Assembly (NCBI GenBank): GCA_947034885.2
Contig: OX344758.2
Location: 16,147,067 to 16,211,066, forward strand
DNA from: Thuidium tamariscinum
Taxonomy: Eukaryota; Streptophyta; Bryopsida; Hypnales; Thuidiaceae
Direction: 5' to 3'
DNA: 64,000 nt
Numbering within the stretch: position 1 is the stretch's first letter; the number at the start of each line of letters is the position of its first letter. Both the position numbers and the translations under genes were made by a program. Of this stretch, positions 45,311 to 54,796 are shown piece by piece. The notes beneath the pieces are model-generated. The model saw nothing but the letters and a program-made list of their open reading frames with translations. It made no database searches and had not been told where the DNA came from.

Positions 45311-45709
45311 CACGAAACCGCCTTGTCGACACAGATTGGCAGCAAGCTGTCTTTATGTATTCGACGCATAGCACTCCAGGGAAGCGAACGCAATGGCTAT
45401 CACATTATCAGGGGCAACATTAGGCACCTTGGCAATGATTTTCGTACGACCGTGGACGTTTGCCTCCACGTTGTTGGGGCACGGAGGAGGTGCAAACTTC
45501 AACGGCAGTGGAGCATTGTTCACGTCCGAGAGGCTCATGACGTCGATCAAGCGTCTTCCTCTTCGCATCGACAGTGGATCCCGGGAGCGATAATAGGGTA
45601 TGTGACGGTGGGCAGACGTCTATCGACATTCGTGGATCTGTGCGTGCAACAAGGACGACGGTCGCGCGGACGCGAACTTGATCGAGTGCAGCATGCAGCG
45701 ATTGGGCAG

Positions 45710-46071
45710 GATCCCATGCAAGTCTTCCATCACCGCCCCCCACTTTGTTGTAGGAGACGTGGAGCTGTCCCATTCAATGGGTATGAAGCTCGACGTCTGG
45801 AATCCAAGCGCGGGACGCTCCTCGGCCATCCCCGACGAGGCGAGCAAGTTCACATGCGTCGGTCCACGTTCGACACCGCACAATCACATCCGAAGGTAAT
45901 TGTGCGGCACCGGACATAGACGACGCACTTGAACTTGCCCGGCCACTCGGTGCCGAGCTGGCGAGTGGTCCGCCTAAGAAGTCGAGACTCCGAGTTTCAT
46001 ACCCATAGAACAAGGCTGCCCCGCGTTGCAAAATGGAAGGCCATGACGGGAAGACTTGCATAGGGTCCCTC
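45710..46071. repeat. inverted repeat 4, arms ~180 bp, centre near 45896
   Basis: The left arm GATCCCATGCAAGTCTTCC...CCGCACAATCACATCCGAAGG is mirrored by TAATTGTGCGG...GGAAGACTTGCATAGGGTCC. Pairing is strong near the centre and outer edge. Confidence 0.7.
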
Positions 46072-46805
46072 GTTGCGGAGGATGACGGACACGGGCGAGG
46101 CCAACGTGGCGAGGCTAACGTGTTTTGGGTTGCCCGCCGCACTCCGTGAGAGCCGCCAGATACGTGCCGATGCCAACGTCTCCTATCGTCCCTACGGGGT
46201 TCCACCAGGAGGCCATCATGACGCCGACTGTCCCTACGAATACCTTCAAGTTTGCAAGCCGACAAACGCCGACCAGATATGCAAATCACGGATTGGCTTC
46301 CTCGGAGTGCTCTGCAACGACCAAAGTAAGACGTGTCTGGGATATGATCTCTACAATGAAGACTCGTCGGGTGCGATGCTCATTTCATGTTATTGTCGCT
46401 TGAGCGCGTGACTGGAATTGAGGAGGCGAGAAAATGCACTCGTAAGATCTAACGTCCACCAATGTACGATCCACGAATCAGGCAAAGAGGTCTACGAGAG
46501 GGCAAGGAACATCTTCCATACAACTACGCAACATGCAACAGCCAAGATGGGTGTTGCACTCCATTGCGTTTTTTATACCATGGATAATGTTAGAACAACG
46601 GGTCCCTAGTCAAATGTAGATGAAAATGTATGTCAAATTAGTGATGCAAACGAAATGCAAAGCAAATCACAATATTGTCATCATAAGTGCATCCACGTTG
46701 GAATGGTGACGAGGTTGCATGTCCTACTGAACGCTAAGGGGGAAACACTACTAGGTACACAAGACAAGGATATAAAGAGTCCACGAGGGGATCCCAGTTT
46801 CTTCG

Positions 46806-47309
46806 TTGATGCACGGTTTGCGGTGGAGTCATGATTACGACAGCCCGAGACCATGGGAGTGTAAAGGGGTTGAGGCTAGTCATCCTATGTTGAATTTGAT
46901 GCGAGAAAGTTTTTTGCCGACATCGTCCGTTGCGATGTCCGTGGACGAGGATACGGCGCGACAGTGGCGACTCCCTCCGCGAAGGAGCCCACGGTTCAGA
47001 ACGCGCGGCCTGAACCGCACGCCGCCCGCGAGCCTACACGGGAGGACATCCACAGATACGGTGCGAGTCGCTGCACCTGCGAGAGTCAACGATCAGCTGG
47101 CGCTCAGTACCCCTTCCGAGACGACCCACATATTCCAACGTGCAATAACAGAACATCCCAGTGGACTCGGAGACAAGAGACTGAAGCCATCCAGCAATCC
47201 ACCATCCCATGCAGAAGATCCAAAAGGAAGGACGAGCGGACGAGGTGCAGAGATGGAGAACAAACTCGAGGAAATCTTCCAATGGAGGGGGAATTTCTTC
47301 AGAGCTTGA
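46806..47309 (+). CDS. possible exon of an uncharacterised protein
   Basis: 167 codons with a charged, partly helical C-terminal end (AEMENKLEEIFQ) and one palindrome copy at 46995 inside. An overlapping frame (46964-47761) is equally long and ends with an acidic, plausible C-terminus, so the true coding frame or splice pattern is uncertain. No domain recognised. Confidence 0.3.
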   Translation: MMHGLRWSHDYDSPRPWECKGVEASHPMLNLMRESFLPTSSVAMSVDEDTARQWRLPPRRSPRFRTRGLNRTPPASLHGRTSTDTVRVAAPARVNDQLALSTPSETTHIFQRAITEHPSGLGDKRLKPSSNPPSHAEDPKGRTSGRGAEMENKLEEIFQWRGNFFRA

Positions 47310-47788
47310 ACAAAGTCCTAGACCGCCTGAGTGGAGGACTCTTGACCGCAACGACGACGTCATCGAGAAGCGTACCTGGGTATTTTTTTTACCGTAGGGC
47401 CGATTCTTGCGTACCATGCGCGCGGCAGGAGCGGTGCACGTCCGCGTGGTCGTCCTTCAAGGAGGAACCGACATCGCGTCGTCCCCGGTGTCCTGAGGGG
47501 CCGAGCAGCCTTCGGAGGAGCCCACCCCTTTCGCCATTCGCGTCCGGCGCCGCTTGGAGCGAGCGGCCATCGCCACGCCCTCCGGCACGCCCCGGTCACC
47601 CCCGACGTATATGCGTCGTCGGATCTGCACAAGCATCACGTTTTCCTCAAGGGATGAGTGACCACTCTCCTCTTAAAGAAAGGACCGCTCCCGTCCGCAT
47701 TGTAACTTCCGACGAAGTCCAAATAGTCCAAGACGAGATCACTGTCCCTCGACCGAGCTAACTTGACTACTCTCATTCCCAGTTCCGT

Positions 47789-48568
47789 CTAGGTCCAGGG
47801 TCTGTCGAGCCGTCCGAAGTAAGGGGGGGTTTCCGACAGGTATTGGGACACGCTCCGCCCGGATTCCAGGAGGCCTGCCAGGTACGGGCGCAGAGAGCAG
47901 TTGAGGAAACTGTCCGTCGCGCTGCCAATTAAGGTCAGAGGGAATATGGCGTTGTGAATGGGGTTGAGGATGGTGCTCTCCGGGCTGGACTCGATGAGCA
48001 GGGTGTTGGTCGCGTTGGCCCTGAAAACGCTCGCGCGGAACCTGGGGTCGCCCCAGACGACCTTGTGCAACACCTTCAACCGCAGCAGCCCCCCGGGATG
48101 GTCGGGAAAGGCTAGCCAGGTGTTCTTCTCAACCTTCTTGTTGACAAACGTGTCCGCCGGGTGCGCCGGGCAACCGAGGAAGGGAAACTCCGGGAACGGC
48201 GGGCACTTGCAGGTCCACCACGCGCGCCTCTCCACCAAGGTGGTGCAGTCCTCCATGGTGAGGATGGACATCGTATTGACGTCCTTGTCCCGAAAGAGGA
48301 ACTTCACCACGGGCCTTGCGACGTCCCCCGGCAGCCGGGTCCAGATGCCCACGCGGAACCTCTTGGACAATCCGCTGAGGAAGTGGCGCACCTCGGGTCG
48401 ACAGTACAGGGCGTACTCCCCGAAGACGTGACGGCGCGCGGGATCGAAATCCGCCTCGGAAGGCTGCGCGACCGGGGTGACGGGGGCACGCGGAGCGGCC
48501 GGAGCCGGACCGACGTGCTCGACGTGGCACAAGACCCCCTCCACTTCCAAGAGGACGAAATAACTCAT
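47789..48568 (-). CDS. FCP1/NIF-like HAD phosphatase domain protein (259 aa), catalytic Asp replaced
   Basis: The start MSYFVLLEVEGVLCH is the place where NIF/FCP1-type phosphatases carry DLDGTL; here the nucleophile Asp reads as Glu (LEVEGVL). RPEVRHFLSGL...VGIWTRLPGDVARPVV matches the next family block (RP...FL...IWT). 'TLLIESSPE' could correspond to the later D(D/N)SP motif. The domain fills the whole protein. FCP1-like enzymes dephosphorylate Ser/Thr, classically on RNA polymerase II; with the Asp lost this copy may be an inactive relative. It is convergent with the frames at 46.8-47.8 kb and has palindromes ~200-280 bp upstream. The frame is open and undamaged. Confidence 0.6.
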   Translation of the reverse strand: MSYFVLLEVEGVLCHVEHVGPAPAAPRAPVTPVAQPSEADFDPARRHVFGEYALYCRPEVRHFLSGLSKRFRVGIWTRLPGDVARPVVKFLFRDKDVNTMSILTMEDCTTLVERRAWWTCKCPPFPEFPFLGCPAHPADTFVNKKVEKNTWLAFPDHPGGLLRLKVLHKVVWGDPRFRASVFRANATNTLLIESSPESTILNPIHNAIFPLTLIGSATDSFLNCSLRPYLAGLLESGRSVSQYLSETPPYFGRLDRPWT

Positions 48569-48880
48569 GCGTGAGAGGCGAGGGGAAGGGATCGCCGGGG
48601 GTACCGACGGTGGTGCCTGCGCATCCGAATGCCCCTCCCCTTGAGTAGGGATTTCTAAAACGGACGAGGTGGAAGAATAAAACGAAGACGCAATTGCAGA
48701 CGACGGAGACGGCCCACCATCACATCGAAGGCACGAAGACGCGACACATTGCCAAAGGCGTGCAGTCTAGAGCGCGCGTTCTAAACACAACACCCGTCGT
48801 GCGATGCAAGCCGCAGACGCATGCAGTTTAGAACGCGCGGCCTGAAACATCCCCCGTCTACGTGGGCATCGTGTCAACAC

Positions 48881-49456
48881 TTACAAACTACCCGGGGAGG
48901 AGTATGGGAGGACAAGAACGGAGTGCGGGTGGGAGTGGGGAGAGGCATTGTGGCTCACCTTCGTCGGCGCGTCCGCCGACGTCGTGTGGATTGGAGGGGA
49001 CTCGTGAGCATTAATCGACGGAGCGAGCTGCGGTTCCGCTGTAGGGACGACCCGTGCCGTTTCTTTACTTTCTACTTCAGGAGGCACCGCTTCGAAGGTG
49101 GCAGGAGGGATTGTCATCCAGGGCCTGTCGACTTCTTCCTCAAACGGGGATGTGGGCGAGCCATCCAATGCGTGCGAAGGTGCGGTCATCCAAGGTCCCC
49201 CGGCGTCGACCTCCACCGGAGGGGGCGGAAGGACATCCGCAGCGACGGGGGTCCGCAAAGCGTTGTCCACTTCCACGTCACAGGGGCTGGGTGGAGCGAC
49301 GTCCACGGACAAGGAGAGCTTTTGGGGGGCTTGGTAGTGTGGGGCTTCGTCGGGGCCGGTCAGGTGGCTGGTTGGGATTCTTGTCGGATCGAGCGTGCCA
49401 AGGGAGTGCAACGGGTGTGGATGCGGGGGCTTCACGAGGAGGTTGGTGTCCATCAC
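48881..49456 (-). CDS. possible Pro/Glu-rich protein or exon (191 aa)
   Basis: Disordered sequence with a repeated VD..(G/R)PWMT motif (AGGPWMTAP and DRPWMTIP). It lies upstream of the phosphatase-like gene on the same strand and could be a 5' exon of it. No known domain. Confidence 0.3.
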   Translation of the reverse strand: MMDTNLLVKPPHPHPLHSLGTLDPTRIPTSHLTGPDEAPHYQAPQKLSLSVDVAPPSPCDVEVDNALRTPVAADVLPPPPVEVDAGGPWMTAPSHALDGSPTSPFEEEVDRPWMTIPPATFEAVPPEVESKETARVVPTAEPQLAPSINAHESPPIHTTSADAPTKVSHNASPHSHPHSVLVLPYSSPGSL

Positions 49457-49859
49457 AGGAGCGTTTGGACCCTGGACTGAAAAAGCATACGAGCGTAACT
49501 ACATTGTCCAAAAAGAACTGTGAGGACGCGACGCAAGGGAAGTGACGACACCATCGACAATACAGAGCACACACACACCACGAAAGCCATGCGCGTCACC
49601 AAAGCACGCACGATACAAAACCCAAAAAATCACGTCTCATATATTATAAGAATGCACCATATTTACAAGATGCGAGGTGCACAACAAATCAATCACAACG
49701 TCCGCACATGCCCGGGCCCAATTAACATGTCTCAAAATGGATGCCAGTGACTAAATGCCTAGAAATCCTATGCATAAAAGAAAGAGCCGCTACGACTATG
49801 GCTCCCGCGGCTCTCTAGGACTCGCCGGGACGACCTTCGACCGGCTCGGCGTAATGCCC
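49457..49859. other. spacer without recognisable gene
   Basis: About 400 bp between convincing frames, with a short CA run near 49570. Nothing recognised. Confidence 0.4.
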
Positions 49860-49882
49860 TCACATAGCGTCCGGGCTAACTG

Positions 49883-50592
49883 ACAAAAAGGGAGCTATGT
49901 GGGGGGTTACCCACCGCGGGAGTCTGATCCTGCCACGTCGGAGATCCCACCGTGACGTGCTCCTCCAGCAGCACCTGCGACTGCTCTTGACCGTGTGGGG
50001 CCTGCACGACGGGAGGTTATTGCTCAGTGAAGTTAGGAAAGGACTCCTCAACACTCCCCCAGCGATCATCAAGGATGAAGGGGACCTCGTCCTCTTGGTG
50101 CGCACGAGTCAGGAGTTCAGGAACATGCACACTAGGAAACTGACTGAGCGCCAGATCATCCACATCGGGATTGGGATCGAGATCAGTACTCACCGGAGGC
50201 GTCGTCGGGATTCTCATCGCCATCTGCCGGAGCCCCGAGGCAGCGGAGGCCATCGCCGATTCGGAGTTGGTCGTGGACACCCCGGACACGTTTTGGAGCT
50301 CACTCACACGGTTGGGACTCGGAGCGAGAGCCACGGTGATTGTCACGGGCACTACCCCGAGGTTCCTTGCGTGCAGTTCGGACTTCATGTACTCCACCTC
50401 CGCGGCTTGCTTCTCCAATCTGGCAATCAGATCGGTTGCCTGGGCCGCCTTCATCTCCGCATCCTTCCGATCCTGCTCCTCCTTCTCCTTCATACGGGCC
50501 TCCCACTTCGCCTCCCGCTCCGCGTTCTTGGCCCTCTCTACCTCCTCTCTCCTCTCCCTCTCCTTCTCCTTTTCCACCCACTCCTTCTCCCA
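49883..50592 (-). pseudogene. ParB-like gene, C-terminal coiled coil
   Basis: Same frame after the TAG: EKEKERERREEVERAKNAER, a highly charged single helix, then a Thr/Pro-rich part with VPVTITVALAPSPNRV and an acidic DDLALSQF. A TAA at 50017-50019 follows FTEQ; a Gln-rich continuation (VVQAPHGQEQSQVLLEEHV) runs to TAG near 49883. Confidence 0.45.
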
Positions 50593-50595
50593 CTA

Positions 50596-52260
50596 CTCCC
50601 TCTCCTTGTCGAATTTAGCTTGCTGGCTCTTCTCGTACTTTTTGCGAGCGGCTTCCATTTGCCTCTCGATCACCTCCATCAAGGCCTCCCGCACTTCGGG
50701 CTTCACGTCGGGCTTCTCGTCGACCTCGGAAGCCCCCAAGGACGAGCGCACCCCCCCGCTCGCAGCGGGCTGCGGCCGTGCTCCGACATCCGGCTTCGAG
50801 TCGGAGCTCTCGCCGGCGTTCACGTCCGCACCCCCCGAGGACGACGCTCCCCGCGACGCAGCAGCCGCCGCCTTCCTGGCCTTCTCCGCCGCTTCCTCTC
50901 TCGTCTTCATCTTCGCCTCCAGTTCGTCGTCGTCGAGGTCATCGAGGTCGATGACGGTCTTGGACTCTTGGTCCATCCGAAACTTCGTGCTCATCTCCCG
51001 GTGGTGATCGATGTAGGCCTACTCTGCCGCGGTCGGAGTCGGCAGTTCCGAGGCGAGAGTGTCGATTCCGACCTGCACCATCACGTGCACTTTGAGTCTC
51101 TCCACCGCCGTCGATCCGAGATGCTTGGCCTTCATGTTCGCCACCATTCCGCAATACCTGTCGACCTTCATCTGGAATGTCAAATCGTTCGCCTCCGGGG
51201 CAAAATCAAGCAGCCCGTCCCTCACAGTGGCCAGTTTGAGCAGCTGGCTCTTGGAGAATGCCTTCTTCATGAAGTCGAGGTCCAACTGCATATCCTGGAT
51301 TTTAATTCTGGCCCGAGCAGTCTTCGAGGCAACCGTCGGGTCAGGTTCGACGTGGCTGAGCAGGGGAGGGCTCCGCGACGGAGGACGAGGGGGGGGCATC
51401 GCCTCGGAGTCCGCTTTAGAGCGCGCGGCCTGAACCCCGTCCATCACCCGGAGTGGGAGGTGAGACTGCGGTTCAGGGCGCGCGGTTTGAACCACAGGCG
51501 ACACGGAAGTCGACAGGGCCGGCTCGCTCCCGGATGCACGACACGGGGACCGAATCCCCAGGACCTGGGGCGAGAGGACGGCCGTCGGAGTCGCGAAGAG
51601 GATCCTCGCGGTCGCATCTGCCGGAGGGGATGCGCCTGCAATCGGAGACCCTGACACCGGATCAGACCGCGCGCCCCGAACCGAAAGCACAAGGGACGGA
51701 GGAGAGTCCTCTATGTGCAAATCAGACCGCGCGGCCTGATTCTGCCTTCTCGGTAGTGACGGCGGTGCGTGCATCTCGGAGAAGAGGTCAGCGGCGTCCG
51801 GGGATTTGGACGTCCGTCCTTTGGGCTCGCCAAGGCGCACGGGAGAATGCTCCTCATCTTCGGATTCAGACTTGTCGGAGCGTTCATCCGAGTTCCCCGA
51901 CTCCTCTCTGTCGTCGTCCACCGCGGGGTTGGACGCGCCCACATCGGCCGGCTCCTCACCCTCCAATGTAGCGTCCCTCTCTTCGTCATCCTCGTCATTG
52001 TCCTCCTCCTCGTCCTCTTCCTCGCTGTCGGACTCGGACTCCGCCCGAACCGCCGCCGTCAATCCCTCGGCCGTCACAGGCACACTCTCTCCTCTACGGA
52101 GGTGGTCGGGAGCCATGCCGTCGTAGTTGTACCTGAGGGCGGGTGGACCGTGGACCAGTACGTCCGGCCACATCTCGGCTCCCCGTCGGTTGTGTACCGA
52201 ATGCCGATGCAAGCTGTTCGCCGTGTTGGAGATGAACGCCACGGAGCTCCGGCACAACAT
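50596..52260 (-). pseudogene. ParB-like gene, acidic and Ser/Pro-rich exons
   Basis: Starts after TTTCCAG in phase 0. A long acidic stretch (EEEDEEEDNDEDDEE) and Ser/Pro/Arg-rich linkers carry four palindrome copies (51415, 51472, 51661, 51721) in frame. A helical block (KKAFSKSQLLKLATVRDGLLDF) ends at TAG 51019-51021, after which the frame continues with an Ala/Lys-rich helix (EEAAEKARKAAAAA) to TAG 50593-50595. Confidence 0.45.
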
Positions 52261-52346
52261 CTGGAAACCACAAGTGCAAATCAGTCCGTGTTCACATTTC
52301 GATCAACGGAAGAGGAAATCATCAATCTGCAGAGATCGAAACTCAC

Positions 52347-53732
52347 CGCGCAGGCCGAGACTGCCTTCGCTCCTGCGAAGACGAGCATGACGGTCCCTTG
52401 GTCCCTGCAGAACTTGTCGATGAAGCGCAAGTAGACCTCGTATCGCAGCTCCTTCATCGACTGGACTTGCAGGAAATCGTGACGGCACGTCTCCCGTTGC
52501 CTATACATGGGGACCTTCGTCTCCAAGATCGCGTCCTCCTCGGCCGACAGTGGTGGAACCACTCCGTTCCTATCCACGAGATGGGAGTTGTAGAAGGAAA
52601 TGTCGGATCGCTATACGCATTCCACAATCACGATGTCCTTCAAGGCATAGGTGGGCTCCCCCTTCGCACATCTATACTCAACACTGCGGCGGAGACGGTG
52701 ACGAGGAAAGAATGTCTTCAATATGTGATCCACCGCGGGAGCCCTCTCCGCGCCGTAAATGATCATCCAAGTGTGCACGCGTTTGGACATGTAATCCTCG
52801 GACACCTTCTTCACTTGCTCCAGGATGATGTTGTAGCCGTAGGTGACCTCCGTTTTGTCGATCTTCGGAAACAGGCGCAAGTCCATGATTCCCACCTCGT
52901 AGTACTGGAGGAGCACGGCACCCTTCTTCACGCTGAACCACCCCTCAGGGAGCTTCCTGGACAGCTGCAGGTGGAAGATTGACTTCGGATGGAGCCACGC
53001 GCAAACTGAGGCGGACGCGCACCTACTCACGACATGGAATCGCCTCGCGTTGGCTGCCACGCGCTCGTATAGCACGACGAGCACCGGGTTAGGAGCGTTA
53101 TCCTTGCTGACTCCCGATTTGCACTCCTGCTTCAGGTACTCCTCTCCCACACACTCCATGACCGCCATGTGAAAGCCATGTATGCACAGGGCCGCCTTCA
53201 GTTCCTTCCATCGGGTGGGATCGAGTTCGCTGGACTCGTTGAAGACTCCCTTCGCCGCGGGCACGTTCTGCCCAGCCACTTGTGCCAAGATGTCGACGAC
53301 GAGCTTCGTCTTGTGCTTCTTCCGCGTGGACCACATGGCGATGGCCACGGCCGAGCACCAGAGCATTGGCCTCTTCATGTAGATCTTGGGAGGGACTTGC
53401 ATCATCTTGCTCGCAGCCTCCCCCACGGCCAAGTCATCCAACCCTAGTAGGGTCCGCATCTGGTTCTTGTTGAAGGGCGGCAGCTTCGTCGCTTTGGAAT
53501 TGCCCCCCTCGGTATCCAACTCGTTGTACATGCAGCCGTGGTCGATGTTGTACAAGGTGCCCGACTCGTGCTTTTCGAAGAGCTCCTTCCAAAGGGCCCA
53601 AGTCTCATTGGAGGCCATGATGACCCTACGCTCCCCCAATTTGTCGAAGTCCACAATTGTCGTCTTCGCTCCGCTAGAGGTTTGCGAAGTCCCGGTCGAC
53701 TCGAAGCTCTCCTCGCACTTGGCCTTGAACTC
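52347..53732 (-). pseudogene. ParB-like gene, central exon
   Basis: Begins after TTTCGCAG with EFKAKCEESFES and runs in one frame to a GTGAGT donor at 52346, crossing one TAG (52611-52613). Contains a helical region (LGLDDLAVGEAASKMMQ), WCSAVAIAMWSTRKKHKTK, a basic KTFFPRHRLRRS and the methyltransferase-like VMLVFAGAKAVSACA. A second, small GTGAGT near 53030 might mark another intron. No named family. Confidence 0.5.
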
Positions 53733-54153
53733 CTGCGAAACGACAGAGACACATCAGAAACCATGTTCAGAGCGCGCACCCTGATCCATGTCCGCTCAAA
53801 AAAACAGCACACGAGATCGCAGCACACCCTCATCTCTCTCCATGGAGGACCAGTCGCCTCCAACAAACCGTGTCCCGGATTCAAGAGGCAAGGCTACAAG
53901 GAAACCCACATCAGAACGCGCATTCTGAAGTGTCTCGGGCACTGAACCTACGACTGCAGGAATCGAACAAGTCCTTGACATCACAATTAAGATGCACGTC
54001 GGAGAATCCAGACCGCACGGTCGGATTCGACCCCGACTAGTAGCGATGACCTGGCGGAGATCAGCAAAGGAAATCCGAGGCCCGGACTTCGTCTGCTATA
54101 ATAGGGTGGGGCAGATCAGACCGCGCGGTCTGAATTGGAAGGTACGATCATAC

Positions 54154-54239
54154 CTCGTAGGAATGGAAATCTTCGCTCTGACTCGTCTGCCTCGTGTTCT
54201 TCCTGAACTGCATCGGCCGGCCGGCGCTTTCCCAGATCT
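54154..54239 (-). pseudogene. ParB-like gene, exon remnant beyond element B
   Basis: 28 codons from the target duplication to a GTATGA donor, in the same frame as the sequence on the other side of element B. This shows that the insertion hit an exon. Confidence 0.6.
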
Positions 54240-54560
54240 CCCTGTGTGGCAACCTAGAATTCACCTAAGCAGGTTCTTAAGCAAAATACGGGAAGAGGGA
54301 TCTATTCAATCCCCATTTTTTTATTTTTTTTTCTTAGTTTCTACACATAATTGGGACCAAGACCGGAAACCGGAAGACCCTAGACCGTAAACCAGAAACT
54401 ACGTTAAGGGACAGCGTATGAAATCCCGGATTCCGCCCACCTAGCGACCGAGACCGGATAGGTAATGAGTGGCTACCGAGTCTAGAGATCGTCGGGATCT
54501 CTCCCACGTGACCAGACTGGTTTAAACCTAACGGTCAGTAATTAATGCCGGGGGAAAAAG

Positions 54561-54566
54561 TATAAG
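54561..54566 (+). promoter_or_regulatory. TATA-like box of element B
   Basis: TATAAG about 235 bp upstream of the ORF at 54797, at the same place in element A and comparable to TATATAA in element C. Confidence 0.5.
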
Positions 54567-54796
54567 ACCAGGGAAGCAGGGCCAGGTCCTGCCACTTTCT
54601 TGCACGCAGTTCGAGAAAGGGTTTCCGGCCAGAGATAGAGTATTCGGTCTACAGACAGAGAGAAGGGATAGATAAACTGTCAATCCGGTCTGGTACATAG
54701 TTGAGCGAATAGCACTACGCTAGCTGACTGGTTCTTGAGCGCGGGAGGTTTAGTTAAGTTGGACCGCGCCTAGATTGTGTAGGCGTCAAGTGAGAG

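Larger units (their letters stand above)
40351..46500. repeat. mosaic of diverged inverted and direct repeats, no convincing gene
   Basis: GC-richer DNA in which blocks recur in both orientations, for example 'gcgatggcttcctt' before and 'gaagccatcgcc' after a central hairpin. Long open frames (43741-44766, 42135-42581, 45242-45919) run through these repeats and their frame is not kept between repeat copies, so I read them as chance frames. The best-defined repeats are listed separately. Confidence 0.6.

Noticed and set aside
49897-51654. 585-codon plus-strand open frame
   Set aside because: It is antisense to the charged coiled-coil and acidic exons of the minus-strand gene; long frames opposite Glu/Lys/Ser-rich sequence are common by chance.
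52347-53732. Active DNA methyltransferase
   Set aside because: Only a weak resemblance to the glycine-rich motif (VMLVFAG) is present; no catalytic DPPY/NPPY-type motif found.
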